Assembly: GCF_045066735.1 (NCBI RefSeq)
Contig: NZ_JBISHH010000007.1
Coordinates: 124,001-188,000, forward strand
Source: Algibacter sp045066735
Lineage (GTDB): Bacteria > Bacteroidota > Bacteroidia > Flavobacteriales > Flavobacteriaceae
DNA: 64,000 nt
Direction of reading: 5' to 3'
How positions within the stretch are numbered: position 1 is the first letter of the stretch; the number at the start of each line of letters is the position of its first letter. Below, in pieces: positions 34,219 to 43,649 of the stretch. The translations under genes and the position numbers were made by a program. Under the pieces are notes generated by a model that ran no database searches, had not been told where the DNA came from, and worked only from the letters and a program-made list of their open reading frames with translations.

Positions 34219-35655
34219 ATGGAAGCAGCAATTATTTTAGTATTTGTTTTTGGCTATTTAGCCATAACAATGGAGCATAGTATCAAAATAGATAAATTAA
34301 TACCCGCGTTAGTCATGATGGCTATTTGTTGGGCTTTAATTGCTTTAGGCTTAGATGGATTTACTCAATGGTTCGATTCTGCTAACCATAGCTTAATGGA
34401 AAATTTTGGTGGGTTGCCTTTAAATGATGTTTTAGATGAAAGTGGCCACGTGGTTACATCTGGTAAAATGAGTTTAATGGAAAGTACCTTATTACACCAC
34501 TTAGGTAAAACTTGTGAGATATTAGTGTTTTTATTAGGTGCGATGACCATTGTTGAAATTATCGATTATTTCGATGGATTTTCAACTATTAAAGATTTTA
34601 TTAAAACAAAGAAGAAAAGTAAAATACTATGGATTTTTGCTATTCTAGCATTCATTTTATCTGCAATCATTGATAACTTAACAGCTACTATTGTATTAAT
34701 TTCAATTCTTCAGAAAATTGTTAAAGATAGAAGCGTACGTATTTGGTATGCCGGTTTAATTATTATCGCTGCCAATGCTGGTGGTGCTTGGTCTCCAATT
34801 GGAGATGTTACAACTACTATGTTATGGATTGGTAAAAAAGTATCAACAGGACATTTAGTAGGTTACCTATTATTACCATCATTTTTATGTATGGCAGTTC
34901 CAACATTTATCGCATCATTCTTACCTGCATTTAGAGGCGATTTAGATGTGGAAGAAACGATAGAAAAGCCAAAATCTAAATTTAGTAGTAAAATGCTTTA
35001 CTTAGGTTTAGGGGCTATTGTATTTGTGCCAATTTTCAAAATGATAACGCATTTACCTCCTTATGTTGGTATGATGTTGTCTTTAGCTGTTGTTGCAATT
35101 TTTGCAGAAATTTATAGTAATGCCAAATTTAGTATGACGGATCATGATTCTGAAGAAAGTGAAGCTGCTGCTCACCATAGTCCTGTGCATCATTCATTAT
35201 CTAAAATTGAATTACCAAGTATTTTATTTTTCTTAGGAATTTTAATGGCTGTTGCAGCTTTAGAATCTTTAGGGATCTTATTCAATTTTGCTGGATCATT
35301 ACAAGATTCTATGCCTATGTTAGGAACAGAAATTCACCCAGGCGGACACGAAGGTGTTTCGGATTTAGTGGTATTATTGTTAGGTGTAGGTTCCGCGGTT
35401 ATCGATAACGTGCCATTAGTAGCGGCTAGTTTAGGTATGTTCCATGAGCCAATGGATAACGAGCTTTGGCACTTTATAGCATATTCTGCTGGAACAGGTG
35501 GTAGTATGTTAATTATTGGTTCTGCAGCTGGTGTAGTAGCAATGGGAATGGAGAAAATAGATTTTTTCTGGTACCTTAAAAAAATTGCTTGGTTAGCCTT
35601 AATTGGTTTCTTGGTGGGTGCTGTTGCCTTTATGTTTACCAGAACTTTATTTTAA
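34219..35655 (+). CDS. nhaD: Sodium:proton antiporter NhaD
   Basis: A 478-residue inner-membrane antiporter with about 12 hydrophobic segments. Family features are IDNLTATIVLISIL, AANAGGAWSPIGDVTTTMLWI and a second repeat-like VIDNVPLVAASLGMF. A cytoplasmic or periplasmic loop is acidic and His-rich (around residues 309-327, HHSPVHHS), which could sense pH (inference). NhaD is common in marine bacteria and alkaliphiles and exports sodium. It follows the amino-acid dehydrogenase by 22 bp. Confidence 0.92.
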   Translation: MEAAIILVFVFGYLAITMEHSIKIDKLIPALVMMAICWALIALGLDGFTQWFDSANHSLMENFGGLPLNDVLDESGHVVTSGKMSLMESTLLHHLGKTCEILVFLLGAMTIVEIIDYFDGFSTIKDFIKTKKKSKILWIFAILAFILSAIIDNLTATIVLISILQKIVKDRSVRIWYAGLIIIAANAGGAWSPIGDVTTTMLWIGKKVSTGHLVGYLLLPSFLCMAVPTFIASFLPAFRGDLDVEETIEKPKSKFSSKMLYLGLGAIVFVPIFKMITHLPPYVGMMLSLAVVAIFAEIYSNAKFSMTDHDSEESEAAAHHSPVHHSLSKIELPSILFFLGILMAVAALESLGILFNFAGSLQDSMPMLGTEIHPGGHEGVSDLVVLLLGVGSAVIDNVPLVAASLGMFHEPMDNELWHFIAYSAGTGGSMLIIGSAAGVVAMGMEKIDFFWYLKKIAWLALIGFLVGAVAFMFTRTLF

Positions 35656-35669
35656 AATATAGTTTATTT

Positions 35670-35681
35670 CGCTTTCGCGGA
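35670..35681 (+). repeat. Recurrent motif CGCTTTCGCGGA (copy 2, intergenic)
   Basis: The only intergenic copy, 15 bp after the nhaD stop, within TTTCGCTTTCGCGGAAA, which is close to palindromic. It is identical to copies at 17277-17288 and 53595-53606 (minus strand). Confidence 0.5.
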
Positions 35682-35832
35682 AAAATGGCATACATGTTGA
35701 TTATAGTGTCGTTTCAGTGATACATGTAAAAATAAGGTGTAAAGGTTTTATACTTTGTTTGAAAATAGTATTAAAATGACTATAATTTAATATGAATATG
35801 TACGTTATAGAGTTGCAATAAATTAAGATTAT

Positions 35833-36534
35833 ATGCTAAATACATTATTACAAAATGCACAAGAAGGTGCAGAGGTGTTAACAGACGGAGAACCAGTTGA
35901 AAAAACACTCTCGATAATAGAATTAATTAGTAGTGGCGGTTTTGCTGGACAAATTATTATAGCTATTCTGTTTTTATTATTAGTAGTAGCCATTTATATT
36001 TATTTTGAACGTTTGTTTGCTATTAAAGCTGCATCACAGGTTGATGCTAACTTTATGAATCAAATAAAAGATCACGTAAGTAATGGTAAAATAGAATCGG
36101 CACAAGCCCTTTGCACGCAGGTAAATTCGCCAGTTTCACGGTTAATAGGAAAAGGGATTTCTAGAATAGGGAAACCCTTAGCAGATATAAATACGGCAAT
36201 TGAAAATGCAGGACGTTTAGAAATTTACGGTCTAGAAAAAAATGTAAGTGTACTTGCTACCATTTCTGGAGCGGCACCAATGATAGGTTTTCTAGGAACT
36301 GTTGTTGGGATGATCTTGGCGATTTTCGAACTTGCAAATGCCGGAGGAAGTATTCAAATGGATGTTTTGGCTAGCGGACTTTACACAGCCATGACAACTA
36401 CGGTTGCTGGTTTAATTGTGGGTATTGTTGCTTATATTACTTATAACCATTTAGTGGTTAAAACAGATAAAGTGGTGTATCAAATGGAAGCTAATTCCTT
36501 AGAGTTTTTAGACCATTTAAACGAACCTTCTTAG
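35833..36534 (+). CDS. exbB: ExbB/TolQ/MotA proton channel protein
   Basis: A 233-residue inner-membrane protein with three hydrophobic segments (about 36-57, 143-170 and 180-205). The C-terminal part reads ISGAAPMIGFLGTVVGMI and GLYTAMTTTVAGLIVGI, the ExbB/TolQ signature. With ExbD it converts proton flow into force on TonB. It is followed 1 bp later by exbD and then tonB, so the whole energising complex is encoded here. It likely powers the SusC transporter and other TonB-dependent receptors of the cell. Confidence 0.93.
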   Translation: MLNTLLQNAQEGAEVLTDGEPVEKTLSIIELISSGGFAGQIIIAILFLLLVVAIYIYFERLFAIKAASQVDANFMNQIKDHVSNGKIESAQALCTQVNSPVSRLIGKGISRIGKPLADINTAIENAGRLEIYGLEKNVSVLATISGAAPMIGFLGTVVGMILAIFELANAGGSIQMDVLASGLYTAMTTTVAGLIVGIVAYITYNHLVVKTDKVVYQMEANSLEFLDHLNEPS

Positions 36535-36535
36535 T

Positions 36536-36928
36536 ATGAATTTTAGAGGAAGAAATAAGGTTACACCAGAGTTCAATATGTCGTCTATGACGGATATTGT
36601 ATTCTTGTTACTTATCTTTTTTATGATTGCTTCTACCTTAGTGACTACCAATGCTATTGATATTTTATTGCCAAAAGCGAGTGGGAAAACTGAGAATAAA
36701 AAATCAATAGCAGTTAGTATTAAAAAAGATTTAACCTATTATATAGATCAAAGTCGAGTAGGCGAAAGCGTTCTTGAAACAGAATTGATTGCAGCTTTAT
36801 CCAAAAAAGAACAACCAACTATTGTTTTACGAGCAGAAAAATCGGTGCCAGTAGAGCATGTAGTAAAGGTTATGGATATAGCCAATAGAAATAAATTTAA
36901 GGTTATTTTGGCGGTTCAGCCTAATTAG
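36536..36928 (+). CDS. exbD: ExbD/TolR biopolymer transport protein
   Basis: A 130-residue protein with one N-terminal membrane helix (about 19-37). The helix begins TDIVFLLLIFFMIAS with the essential Asp of ExbD (Asp20), and the periplasmic domain follows (TIVLRAEKSVPVEHVVKVMD). It starts 1 bp after exbB and ends 27 bp before tonB. Confidence 0.93.
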   Translation: MNFRGRNKVTPEFNMSSMTDIVFLLLIFFMIASTLVTTNAIDILLPKASGKTENKKSIAVSIKKDLTYYIDQSRVGESVLETELIAALSKKEQPTIVLRAEKSVPVEHVVKVMDIANRNKFKVILAVQPN

Positions 36929-36955
36929 TAACTTAAAGGAGGTACGTCGTTTACT

Positions 36956-37840
36956 ATGAAATATTTCAAAACCAAACATGAAAAAGATTCAGCAAAAATA
37001 ACCACTTTAATAATGGTTATTCTTTTGTTGCTTCTTTTTGTTGTCGGCCCGCCATATATGGATCCTCCTGAGGAATATGGTGTTGCTGTAAATTTTGGAA
37101 CTACCGATTTTGGTAAAGGCGACGTACAGCCCAAAGCACCTATTAAATCTGAACCGCGTGAAGTTGAAAAGCTTCCTGAACCGGAAGCAGTTCCTGAGCA
37201 GGCAGAAGCAGCTAAACCCGCTGAAACAAAGGAAGAGGTTTTAACAGCAGATAATGCGGAAGAGATTGCTATAAAAAAACAAAAAGCGGCTGAAAAAGCC
37301 AAAGCGCAAGCTGAGGCAAAGGCTAAAGCTGACGCTAAAAAGAAAGCAGAGGCTATTGCTAAAGCGGAAGCTGAACGAGTAGCGAAAGAAAAGCGCGAAC
37401 AAGAAGAAAAGAAAAGGAAATTAGATGCTTTAATTGGCGGTGTTAGTAAATCGGAAGGAACAGAATCTGGCGGCGAAGGCAACGATAATAAAGCAGGAGA
37501 TAAAGGGCAATTGGATGGTAATCCATATGCGCCAAGTTACTTCGGGTCAGGATCCGGAAGTGGTGGAATAGGTTACGGTCTTAATGGTCGTGGTCGTGCA
37601 TCTTTCAATACAGTAAAACAAGATTGTAATGAATCGGGACTAGTGATTGTTAAAATCATTGTAAACCAAAGCGGTGAGGTTGTTGAAGCTGAGCCAGGAG
37701 TAAAAGGAACGACTAACACAGCACAATGTTTGTTAGAGCCTGCAAAAAAAATAGCACTTTCTCATAGATGGCCAGCAGATTCTAAAGCACCAGCAAAACA
37801 AATAGGTTTTGTGAAAGTAAACTTCAAATTGGGGCAATAA
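36956..37840 (+). CDS. tonB: TonB-like energy transducer
   Basis: A 294-residue protein with an N-terminal membrane helix (about 18-36), a long linker rich in Pro, Glu, Lys and Ala (about 55-165; likely a TolA-like charged helix around 100-160), a Gly/Ser-rich segment, and a C-terminal TonB/TolA-like domain containing VIVKIIVNQSGEVVEAEPG. It sits directly behind exbB-exbD, and folC follows after 3 bp. The Ala/Lys/Glu helix is more TolA-like than the Pro-rich linker of enteric TonB, so a TolA-type role is the main alternative. Confidence 0.85.
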   Translation: MKYFKTKHEKDSAKITTLIMVILLLLLFVVGPPYMDPPEEYGVAVNFGTTDFGKGDVQPKAPIKSEPREVEKLPEPEAVPEQAEAAKPAETKEEVLTADNAEEIAIKKQKAAEKAKAQAEAKAKADAKKKAEAIAKAEAERVAKEKREQEEKKRKLDALIGGVSKSEGTESGGEGNDNKAGDKGQLDGNPYAPSYFGSGSGSGGIGYGLNGRGRASFNTVKQDCNESGLVIVKIIVNQSGEVVEAEPGVKGTTNTAQCLLEPAKKIALSHRWPADSKAPAKQIGFVKVNFKLGQ

Positions 37841-37843
37841 CAC

Positions 37844-39061
37844 ATGACTTACAACGATACTTTAGATTGGATGTTTTCTCAACTGCCAATGTATCAAAGG
37901 CAGGGTAAATCGGCCTATAAGGTAGATTTGAGTAACACAGTTTTACTTATAAATCATTTAAATAATCCACATCAACATTTTAAAACCATACACGTCGCAG
38001 GAACTAATGGAAAAGGTTCTTCTAGCCATATGTTGGCTTCTGTTTTACAAGAGGCAGGTTATAAAGTGGGTCTGTATACTTCGCCTCATTTAAAAGATTT
38101 TAGAGAGCGTATTAAAATAAATGGTAATGAAGTAAGTGAAGGATTTGTAACGGGCTTTATTAAACGTAATAAATCATTTTTTGAGGCTAATCAATTATCG
38201 TTTTTTGAAATGACGGTTGGTATGGCATTCCAATATTTCTATGAAGAAAAAGTAGATGTCGCCATTATTGAAGTAGGTTTGGGTGGCCGATTAGATTCTA
38301 CAAACATTATTACACCAGAAGTTTCAGTAATTACAAATATTGGGTTGGATCATACACAGTTTTTAGGGAATACCTTAGAGACTATAGCTTTTGAAAAAGG
38401 CGGTATTATAAAGCCTAATGTACCAGTTGTAATAGGGGAAACCCAAAAGGAAACAAAACCTGTATTTATAGAGTTAGCAACTAGAAATAGTTCAAATATT
38501 ATCTTTGCAGATCAGCAATTACCGAATAATTATTTATCTGATTTAATAGGAGATTATCAAGTCAAAAATATTCAAACGGTTGTAACTGTTCTTAAAATTC
38601 TTCAACAGAAAAGTTATACTATTTCCGAAAATAATATCGAGAAAGGTTTACTTAAAGTTATAAAAAATACGGGTTTGTTAGGGCGTTGGCAGATTTTAAA
38701 TCGGGAACCTAAGGTGGTTTGTGATACAGGACATAATAGAGAGGGTTTGATTTATGTAATGAAACAGCTTTCTAATGAAGTTTATAATAACCTGCATATT
38801 GTTTTTGGAGTTGTCAATGATAAAGATTTATCTTCTATCATAGATTTATTACCAAAAACGGCAACATACTATTTCTGTAAACCAAATATTTCTCGCGGAT
38901 TAGGTGCAGATGAATTAAGGAGAGTTTTCAGTGAGTATGATTTACACGGAGACGCCTATAGTTCGGTAGATGAGGCTTATAAACAGGCAAAAGAAATGGC
39001 ATGTGCAGATGATTTTATTTTTATAGGCGGGAGTACTTTTGTTGTAGCAGAAATAATTTAA
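37844..39061 (+). CDS. folC: Bifunctional folylpolyglutamate synthase/dihydrofolate synthase
   Basis: A 405-residue Mur-ligase family enzyme that adds glutamate to dihydropteroate or folates. Motifs are the ATP loop AGTNGKGS (52-59), SPHLKDFRERIKING, and VGLGGRLDSTN, all typical of FolC. It starts 3 bp after tonB, so it is probably translated from the same mRNA. A promoter for the tRNA genes begins 19 bp after its stop. Confidence 0.93.
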   Translation: MTYNDTLDWMFSQLPMYQRQGKSAYKVDLSNTVLLINHLNNPHQHFKTIHVAGTNGKGSSSHMLASVLQEAGYKVGLYTSPHLKDFRERIKINGNEVSEGFVTGFIKRNKSFFEANQLSFFEMTVGMAFQYFYEEKVDVAIIEVGLGGRLDSTNIITPEVSVITNIGLDHTQFLGNTLETIAFEKGGIIKPNVPVVIGETQKETKPVFIELATRNSSNIIFADQQLPNNYLSDLIGDYQVKNIQTVVTVLKILQQKSYTISENNIEKGLLKVIKNTGLLGRWQILNREPKVVCDTGHNREGLIYVMKQLSNEVYNNLHIVFGVVNDKDLSSIIDLLPKTATYYFCKPNISRGLGADELRRVFSEYDLHGDAYSSVDEAYKQAKEMACADDFIFIGGSTFVVAEII

Positions 39062-39080
39062 ATTTTTTTCAAAAAAACTC

Positions 39081-39110
39081 TTTGAAAAGTCAAAAAGTAG
39101 TGTATCTTTG
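39081..39110 (+). promoter_or_regulatory. Promoter of the tRNA-Val pair
   Basis: TTTG (39081-39084), 18 bp, TATCTTTG (39103-39110): an almost ideal Bacteroidota promoter. The first tRNA gene starts 16 bp after the -7 element. Confidence 0.8.
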
Positions 39111-39126
39111 CACCTCCTAATAATTA

Positions 39127-39201
39127 GGGCGCGTAGCTCAGTTGGTTCAGAGCACTTGGTTTACACCCAAGGGGTCAGGGGTTCGAATCCCTTCGCGCCC
39201 A
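39127..39201 (+). tRNA. tRNA-Val (anticodon TAC), copy 1
   Basis: A 75-nt cloverleaf: acceptor GGGCGCG/CGCGCCC, D arm with AGCTCAGTTGGTTCAGAGC, anticodon stem CTTGG/CCAAG with loop TTTACAC, T arm with GTTCGAATCC, discriminator A. CCA is not encoded. The second copy 74 bp downstream is identical. Confidence 0.95.
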
Positions 39202-39275
39202 CATTAAGTTTAAGATAATATCTTAGACTTTTTTTATACGTGAAAAAGGAGTTTGAATACTCTTTATAATTGTTA

Positions 39276-39350
39276 GGGCGCGTAGCTCAGTTGGTTCAGA
39301 GCACTTGGTTTACACCCAAGGGGTCAGGGGTTCGAATCCCTTCGCGCCCA
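39276..39350 (+). tRNA. tRNA-Val (anticodon TAC), copy 2
   Basis: Identical in all 75 positions to the copy at 39127-39201. No promoter is seen between them, so they are probably one transcript. A terminator starts 4 bp after its 3' end. Confidence 0.95.
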
Positions 39351-39353
39351 CAG

Positions 39354-39388
39354 AAAAAAACCTAAGAAAACCTTCTTAGGTTTTTTTT
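39354..39388 (+). terminator. Terminator of the tRNA-Val unit
   Basis: A 15-bp stem, AAAAAAACCTAAGAA (39354-39368) with its complement at 39373-39387, loop AACC, and a T-run. Confidence 0.85.
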
Positions 39389-39458
39389 ATGCGAAAAATC
39401 TAGCTGAATTTTTAATACTGTCATATTTTTACTATTTTAGGGAGACTAATCCTCTCTC

Positions 39459-40229
39459 ATGGCTAGATTTAACATTAAGGACACTTATAAAGAAATCTTT
39501 AAATCGCACGATAATCCCTCTCTCAAAAAGCATATAGAGAAATTTATTGAGTTGGATACTTACTTGCCGTATAGTTCTACTTTTTTTTGTGTTACCAACA
39601 CACAAGATTTGTCTTTTGAATACATTAGTAAAAATATGAACGCTTGTTTAGGCTTGGATAAGGCTGAGTTAAAAGCTAGAGGTATGCGCAATTTTTGGAG
39701 TAGAATGCATCCAGCAGATTTGGAACAGTGGCTTCAAGGATTGAATGAATTGATGAATTTTACGCTCTCAGAGATTTCTGTGGAGAATAGAGAACGCATG
39801 AGTTATACTTGGAATTATCGTTTAAAAAACTCAAAAAACGAGTATGTTAATGTTATCCAGACAACAACACCGCTTGAGTTTGATAGTGATAATAAACCTA
39901 TTATAGGCTTGGCCCATTATACCGTTTTATCTGGCCAAGTGGTAATGCAAGTTTGTGCCTCTGCTAAATTGTTAAACAAAAACGATGAATATGAAACTGT
40001 CTATTTTGGAAACTTTTCTCATAAATTATTAAAGGGAGGCATTAGTAATAGAGAACGTGATATTATTAGGCTACTGGTTTTAAACCAATCTAGTAAGCAA
40101 ATAGGAGATAGCCTCAATATTAGCTCTAATACGGTTGATACACACCGAAGAAATATTTTAAAAAAATTAAACATTTCGTCTACAGGAGAGTTAGTTGGTA
40201 TGCTCAAAATGAATAATAACTTACTTTAG
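39459..40229 (+). CDS. PAS domain LuxR-family transcriptional regulator
   Basis: A 256-residue cytoplasmic regulator. The first ~150 residues fit a PAS fold (CVTNTQDLSFEYISKNM, then MRNFWSRMHPADLEQWL and TWNYRLKNSKNEYVNV, the PAC-like end). The C-terminal ~65 residues are a LuxR-type helix-turn-helix (GISNRERDIIRLLVLNQSSK, then SSNTVDTHRRNILKKL). It has no membrane segment or kinase partner nearby. The PAS ligand is unknown and no target operator is obvious. It lies between the tRNA terminator and its own weak terminator. Confidence 0.85.
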   Translation: MARFNIKDTYKEIFKSHDNPSLKKHIEKFIELDTYLPYSSTFFCVTNTQDLSFEYISKNMNACLGLDKAELKARGMRNFWSRMHPADLEQWLQGLNELMNFTLSEISVENRERMSYTWNYRLKNSKNEYVNVIQTTTPLEFDSDNKPIIGLAHYTVLSGQVVMQVCASAKLLNKNDEYETVYFGNFSHKLLKGGISNRERDIIRLLVLNQSSKQIGDSLNISSNTVDTHRRNILKKLNISSTGELVGMLKMNNNLL

Positions 40230-40327
40230 TTTTTAAAATACTCAAATTGAGTATTGCACAAATTTTATAAAACATTGATCTTTACAGTGCTATTAATTAG
40301 TTCTTAGGGAGAATTATTTTAACAGAG

Positions 40328-40358
40328 GTGTCTGGTTTTTTAATCAGGCACTTTTTTT
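40328..40358 (+). terminator. Terminator after the LuxR-type regulator
   Basis: GTGTCTG (40328-40334) pairs with CAGGCAC (40345-40351) with one G-U pair, followed by a seven-T run. It directly abuts the end of murF on the other strand. Confidence 0.65.
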
Positions 40359-40359
40359 G

Positions 40360-41628
40360 TTAATTCAAAATTCGTTCTAAAGCCATTCCTCTAGAACCTT
40401 TTATTAAGATTGTAGAATCCTTTATTTCTGAAATATTTACAGTTTCTTCTAAGTTAGAATATGAGTTGTATTTTTTTAAGCGTTCAGATTTAGTAATTGT
40501 AGTGAAAAAGTTTTCACCAACGAGAATAATAGATTGTATGTTTAGTGAAATAGCTAAATCTGCGATGGTTTGATGTTCTGAAATAGCTTCTGACCCTAAC
40601 TCGAACATATCCCCTAATATAGCTGTTTTATGACCTTCTTGTTTTTCTAAATTTAATAGAGCAGCACGCATACTTGTTGGGTTCGCATTATAAGCATCTA
40701 ATATTATTTTGTTACTCGCTTTTTCAATAATTTGAGAGCGATTGTTTGTGGGTCTGTAGCTTTCTATAGCTGATTTAATAGAGATTGTGTCTACTTTAAA
40801 ATATTTACCAATTGCGATGGCGGCAGCAATATTGTTGAAATTATAATCGCCAATTAATTGACTTGTAATAATACTATCTTCAAATTTGGAAATAACAAAA
40901 GGTTGCGCTTCTATAAAGTTAATGTCTGCATCTGTATTTTTTGTTCCAAAGGTAAAACGCTTGGCGTATTCTGTTTTATTTATTTGTATTTTATCATTTG
41001 AGTTAACAAATACCGTTTTGTTATTGGCTATTAAGTAGTTGTACATTTCACTTTTCCCTTTAATCACGCCTTCAACACTGCCAAAACCTTCTAAATGCGC
41101 TTTACCAAAGTTTGTAATATATCCAAAATCTGGTTTTGCAATGTTGCATAAAAAATCAATTTCTTTTTGGTGATTTGCACCCATTTCTACAATACCAATT
41201 TCTGTATTTTGGTTCATGGATAGCAAAGTGAGTGGCACGCCAATGTGGTTATTTAAATTACCTAGTGTTGCTGTGGTTTTAAAGTTTTGAGATAGCACGC
41301 AATTTATTAGCTCTTTTGTTGTTGTTTTTCCGTTACTACCTGTTAATGCAATAATAGGCAGTTTTAGATATATTCGATGAAAACGCGCTAAGGCTTGCAG
41401 GGTTTCTAGAGCATTTTCTACTAAAATCGTTTTATCTGGAATTTGATATTCTTTTTCGTCAATAACGGCAAATTTTGCTCCTGTTTTTAAAGCTTTTGTT
41501 GCGTAGCTATTACCATTAAAGTTTTCGCCTTTTAAGGCAAAGAACAAGTCGTTGTTTTTAATCTTTCTCGTATCTGTTGATACGGCACCACATTCTAAGA
41601 AAAGGCTATGTAATTGTTCTATTTTCAA
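40360..41628 (-). CDS. murF: UDP-N-acetylmuramoyl-tripeptide--D-alanyl-D-alanine ligase
   Basis: A 422-residue Mur ligase that adds D-Ala-D-Ala to the UDP-MurNAc-tripeptide. Seen are the N-terminal uridine-binding part (VSTDTRKIKNNDLFFALKG), the ATP loop LTGSNGKTTTKEL (95-107), EMGANHQKEI and the C-terminal DAYNANPTSM typical of MurF. It stands outside a dcw cluster. A terminator separates it from gldJ upstream. Confidence 0.94.
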   Translation of the reverse strand: MKIEQLHSLFLECGAVSTDTRKIKNNDLFFALKGENFNGNSYATKALKTGAKFAVIDEKEYQIPDKTILVENALETLQALARFHRIYLKLPIIALTGSNGKTTTKELINCVLSQNFKTTATLGNLNNHIGVPLTLLSMNQNTEIGIVEMGANHQKEIDFLCNIAKPDFGYITNFGKAHLEGFGSVEGVIKGKSEMYNYLIANNKTVFVNSNDKIQINKTEYAKRFTFGTKNTDADINFIEAQPFVISKFEDSIITSQLIGDYNFNNIAAAIAIGKYFKVDTISIKSAIESYRPTNNRSQIIEKASNKIILDAYNANPTSMRAALLNLEKQEGHKTAILGDMFELGSEAISEHQTIADLAISLNIQSIILVGENFFTTITKSERLKKYNSYSNLEETVNISEIKDSTILIKGSRGMALERILN

Positions 41629-41657
41629 AACTTAATATTTTAAAATAAATGTATAAA

Positions 41658-41688
41658 AAAAAGTCCTAACATACCGCTAGGACTTTTT
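41658..41688 (-). terminator. Terminator after gldJ
   Basis: AAAAAGTCCTA (41658-41668) pairs with 41678-41688 around a 9-nt loop, with a T-run on the minus strand in the direction of gldJ transcription. Confidence 0.78.
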
Positions 41689-41712
41689 ATATTTATTAAC
41701 GAATAAACTGTT

Positions 41713-43371
41713 TTAGTTTTTCGTTTTGTTTCCTCCTTTACTTTTAGAACCAACACGAGACATTGCGCATCTAAATCCAATATAATCTGTTGCCATATCT
41801 TGTGGGAAGTAGCGACGTTGTGCAGGATCTAACCAATATTCTCTATCTTTCCAAGAACCTCCTTTGTAAACGCGAACTTCATCGTTAATTAAAGATGTTC
41901 TATTGTTTGATTTATCGTATTCTCTAATTATGTTTCCTAAAGAGTCTCTGCTGATACTATGTTTAGGAGAGTTGTACATTGCGCTAGATTTTCCAGATTC
42001 TTCATCTTCATCACCAAAACTTTCAAACTTTCTTGATGAGCGTTTATCTCCATCTCTAAAGTTAATCTCGTTACTTTTATCGAAATTAGTTCTTTGGAAT
42101 GTTTCATTTTCATCTACAGGAACTTGTAAAATTTCACCTGGTAAATTTCTAGCAATAATTTTTCCGTTGGATAATGTATCGTAAACTATTTCATCTGAAG
42201 TAATTACTTTAACAGAACCATCTTCGTTAATTGCATTTTTTGTATAAACGTTACCACGGTAGTAGTTGAAATCGTTAAACTCGTCATCAATAATAGGTCT
42301 GTAAACATCGGCAACCCACTCGGCAACATTACCTGCCATGTCGTATAAACCAAAATCATTAGGAGCATAAGATTTTACAGCATTAGTAATATCGGCACCA
42401 TCGTCAGACCATCCTGCAATTCCACCGTAATCACCTTTTCCTTGTTTAAAGTTGGCCATTTGGTCACCTCTAATTTTTCTTTTTCCAGAACGTGTATATT
42501 GTCCGTCCCATGGATATTTTTTACGACCTCTGTAAAGGTTATAGCTTCTAATTTCACTTAAACCTAAAGCTGCATATTCCCATTCTACCTCGGTTGGTAG
42601 TCTGTACTTTGGCACTAAAACTCCTGTTTCTCTACTTGCATAAATACCAGATTCGTTACCATCGGCATCTACAGTAATATTTCTATTTCTTCTAGAGTCT
42701 ACAGGCTCTCCTGTATCCATTGAGCTAGGGTCAATAGTATATCTATTAGTATTAAAGGCGTTATCAGGATCAATATCCGTATAGTTAATATCACGATATC
42801 CTGATTTGCTTAAATTTAATTCGTTTACACGATCTGTTCTCCAGTTAGAGAACTCAACAGCTTGAATCCAGCTAACACCAACAACAGGATATTCTCCATA
42901 CGCTGGGTGACGTAAATAGTTTTCCGTCATAACTTCATTGTATCCTAAGCGGTTTCTCCAAACTAAAGTGTCTGGTAAAGCACCATTATAGATAGCCTTG
43001 AAATTCTCTTCAGAAGGTGGGTAATAACGTTTTAAATAATCTAAATATTCTAAATACATAGCGTTTGTAACCTCTGTTTCATCCATGTAAAAGGACATAA
43101 CATGTTGTTGGTTAGGGCTATTGTTCCAGTCGTGCATAACATCGTCTTGCACACGGCCTTTGGTAAATGTACCACCTTCAACAAATACAAGTCCAGGAGA
43201 TGTTTCCTGTTCTTTAAAATCTGTATTATATTGAAAACCACCATCTCTATCGTTAATGTTCCATCCAGTGGCTCTAGAGCTATTTTTAGAGCTCGAAGAT
43301 TTTTTACAACTTGTAGACACTACAGCTAGTGCTACAATTAATAAAACCTTGATTGTCACTACTTTTTTCAT
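41713..43371 (-). CDS. gldJ: Gliding motility / type IX secretion lipoprotein GldJ
   Basis: A lipoprotein of about 552 residues with signal and lipobox VSTSC (Cys22 from the chosen start). It has the formylglycine-generating-enzyme-like (SUMF1) fold: FVEGGTFTKGRVQDD near the start, MDETEVTNAMYLEYL, YPVVGVSWIQAVEFSNW, LPTEVEWEYAALG, GNVAEWVADVYRP and the closing YKGGSWKDREYW and YIGFRCAM. This set is typical of GldJ. It is needed for gliding and for stability of GldK and the secretion ring in Flavobacterium. I used the ATG at 43371 (MKKVVTIKV); ATGs at 43377 and 43413 would lengthen the signal. It diverges from porU across about 280 bp without another gene. Confidence 0.9.
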   Translation of the reverse strand: MKKVVTIKVLLIVALAVVSTSCKKSSSSKNSSRATGWNINDRDGGFQYNTDFKEQETSPGLVFVEGGTFTKGRVQDDVMHDWNNSPNQQHVMSFYMDETEVTNAMYLEYLDYLKRYYPPSEENFKAIYNGALPDTLVWRNRLGYNEVMTENYLRHPAYGEYPVVGVSWIQAVEFSNWRTDRVNELNLSKSGYRDINYTDIDPDNAFNTNRYTIDPSSMDTGEPVDSRRNRNITVDADGNESGIYASRETGVLVPKYRLPTEVEWEYAALGLSEIRSYNLYRGRKKYPWDGQYTRSGKRKIRGDQMANFKQGKGDYGGIAGWSDDGADITNAVKSYAPNDFGLYDMAGNVAEWVADVYRPIIDDEFNDFNYYRGNVYTKNAINEDGSVKVITSDEIVYDTLSNGKIIARNLPGEILQVPVDENETFQRTNFDKSNEINFRDGDKRSSRKFESFGDEDEESGKSSAMYNSPKHSISRDSLGNIIREYDKSNNRTSLINDEVRVYKGGSWKDREYWLDPAQRRYFPQDMATDYIGFRCAMSRVGSKSKGGNKTKN

Positions 43372-43649
43372 ATTCATACTTTTAAGTAAGCTAATAATAT
43401 TTTGGTGCTGCAATATAAGAATTAAACCTTACACAACAAGCTATTTTTTACATTTTAACCAAAAAAAGAGGTCTTTTATCCTGTTTTTTAAGCATTACAT
43501 CGATGTTTTGTGCTGTAAAGCGTGCCTCATTTTATTGGATTGTGTTGTATAAACGAATGTTTTGCTAATTTATTATTGTATTTTTGATGATGTTTTAGAA
43601 ATAATTGCGTTTTTAATACTAACTCAAAGCTAAAGACGTTATTTTAACG

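Noticed and set aside
36925..37482. 185-residue minus-strand frame rich in Ser, Ala and Phe
   Set aside because: It is the complement of the Lys/Glu/Ala-rich linker of tonB; low-complexity shadow, no own start signals.
43256..43552. 98-residue plus-strand frame upstream of porU
   Set aside because: Its first part is antisense to the gldJ signal peptide region and the rest is AT-rich intergenic sequence; no family likeness.
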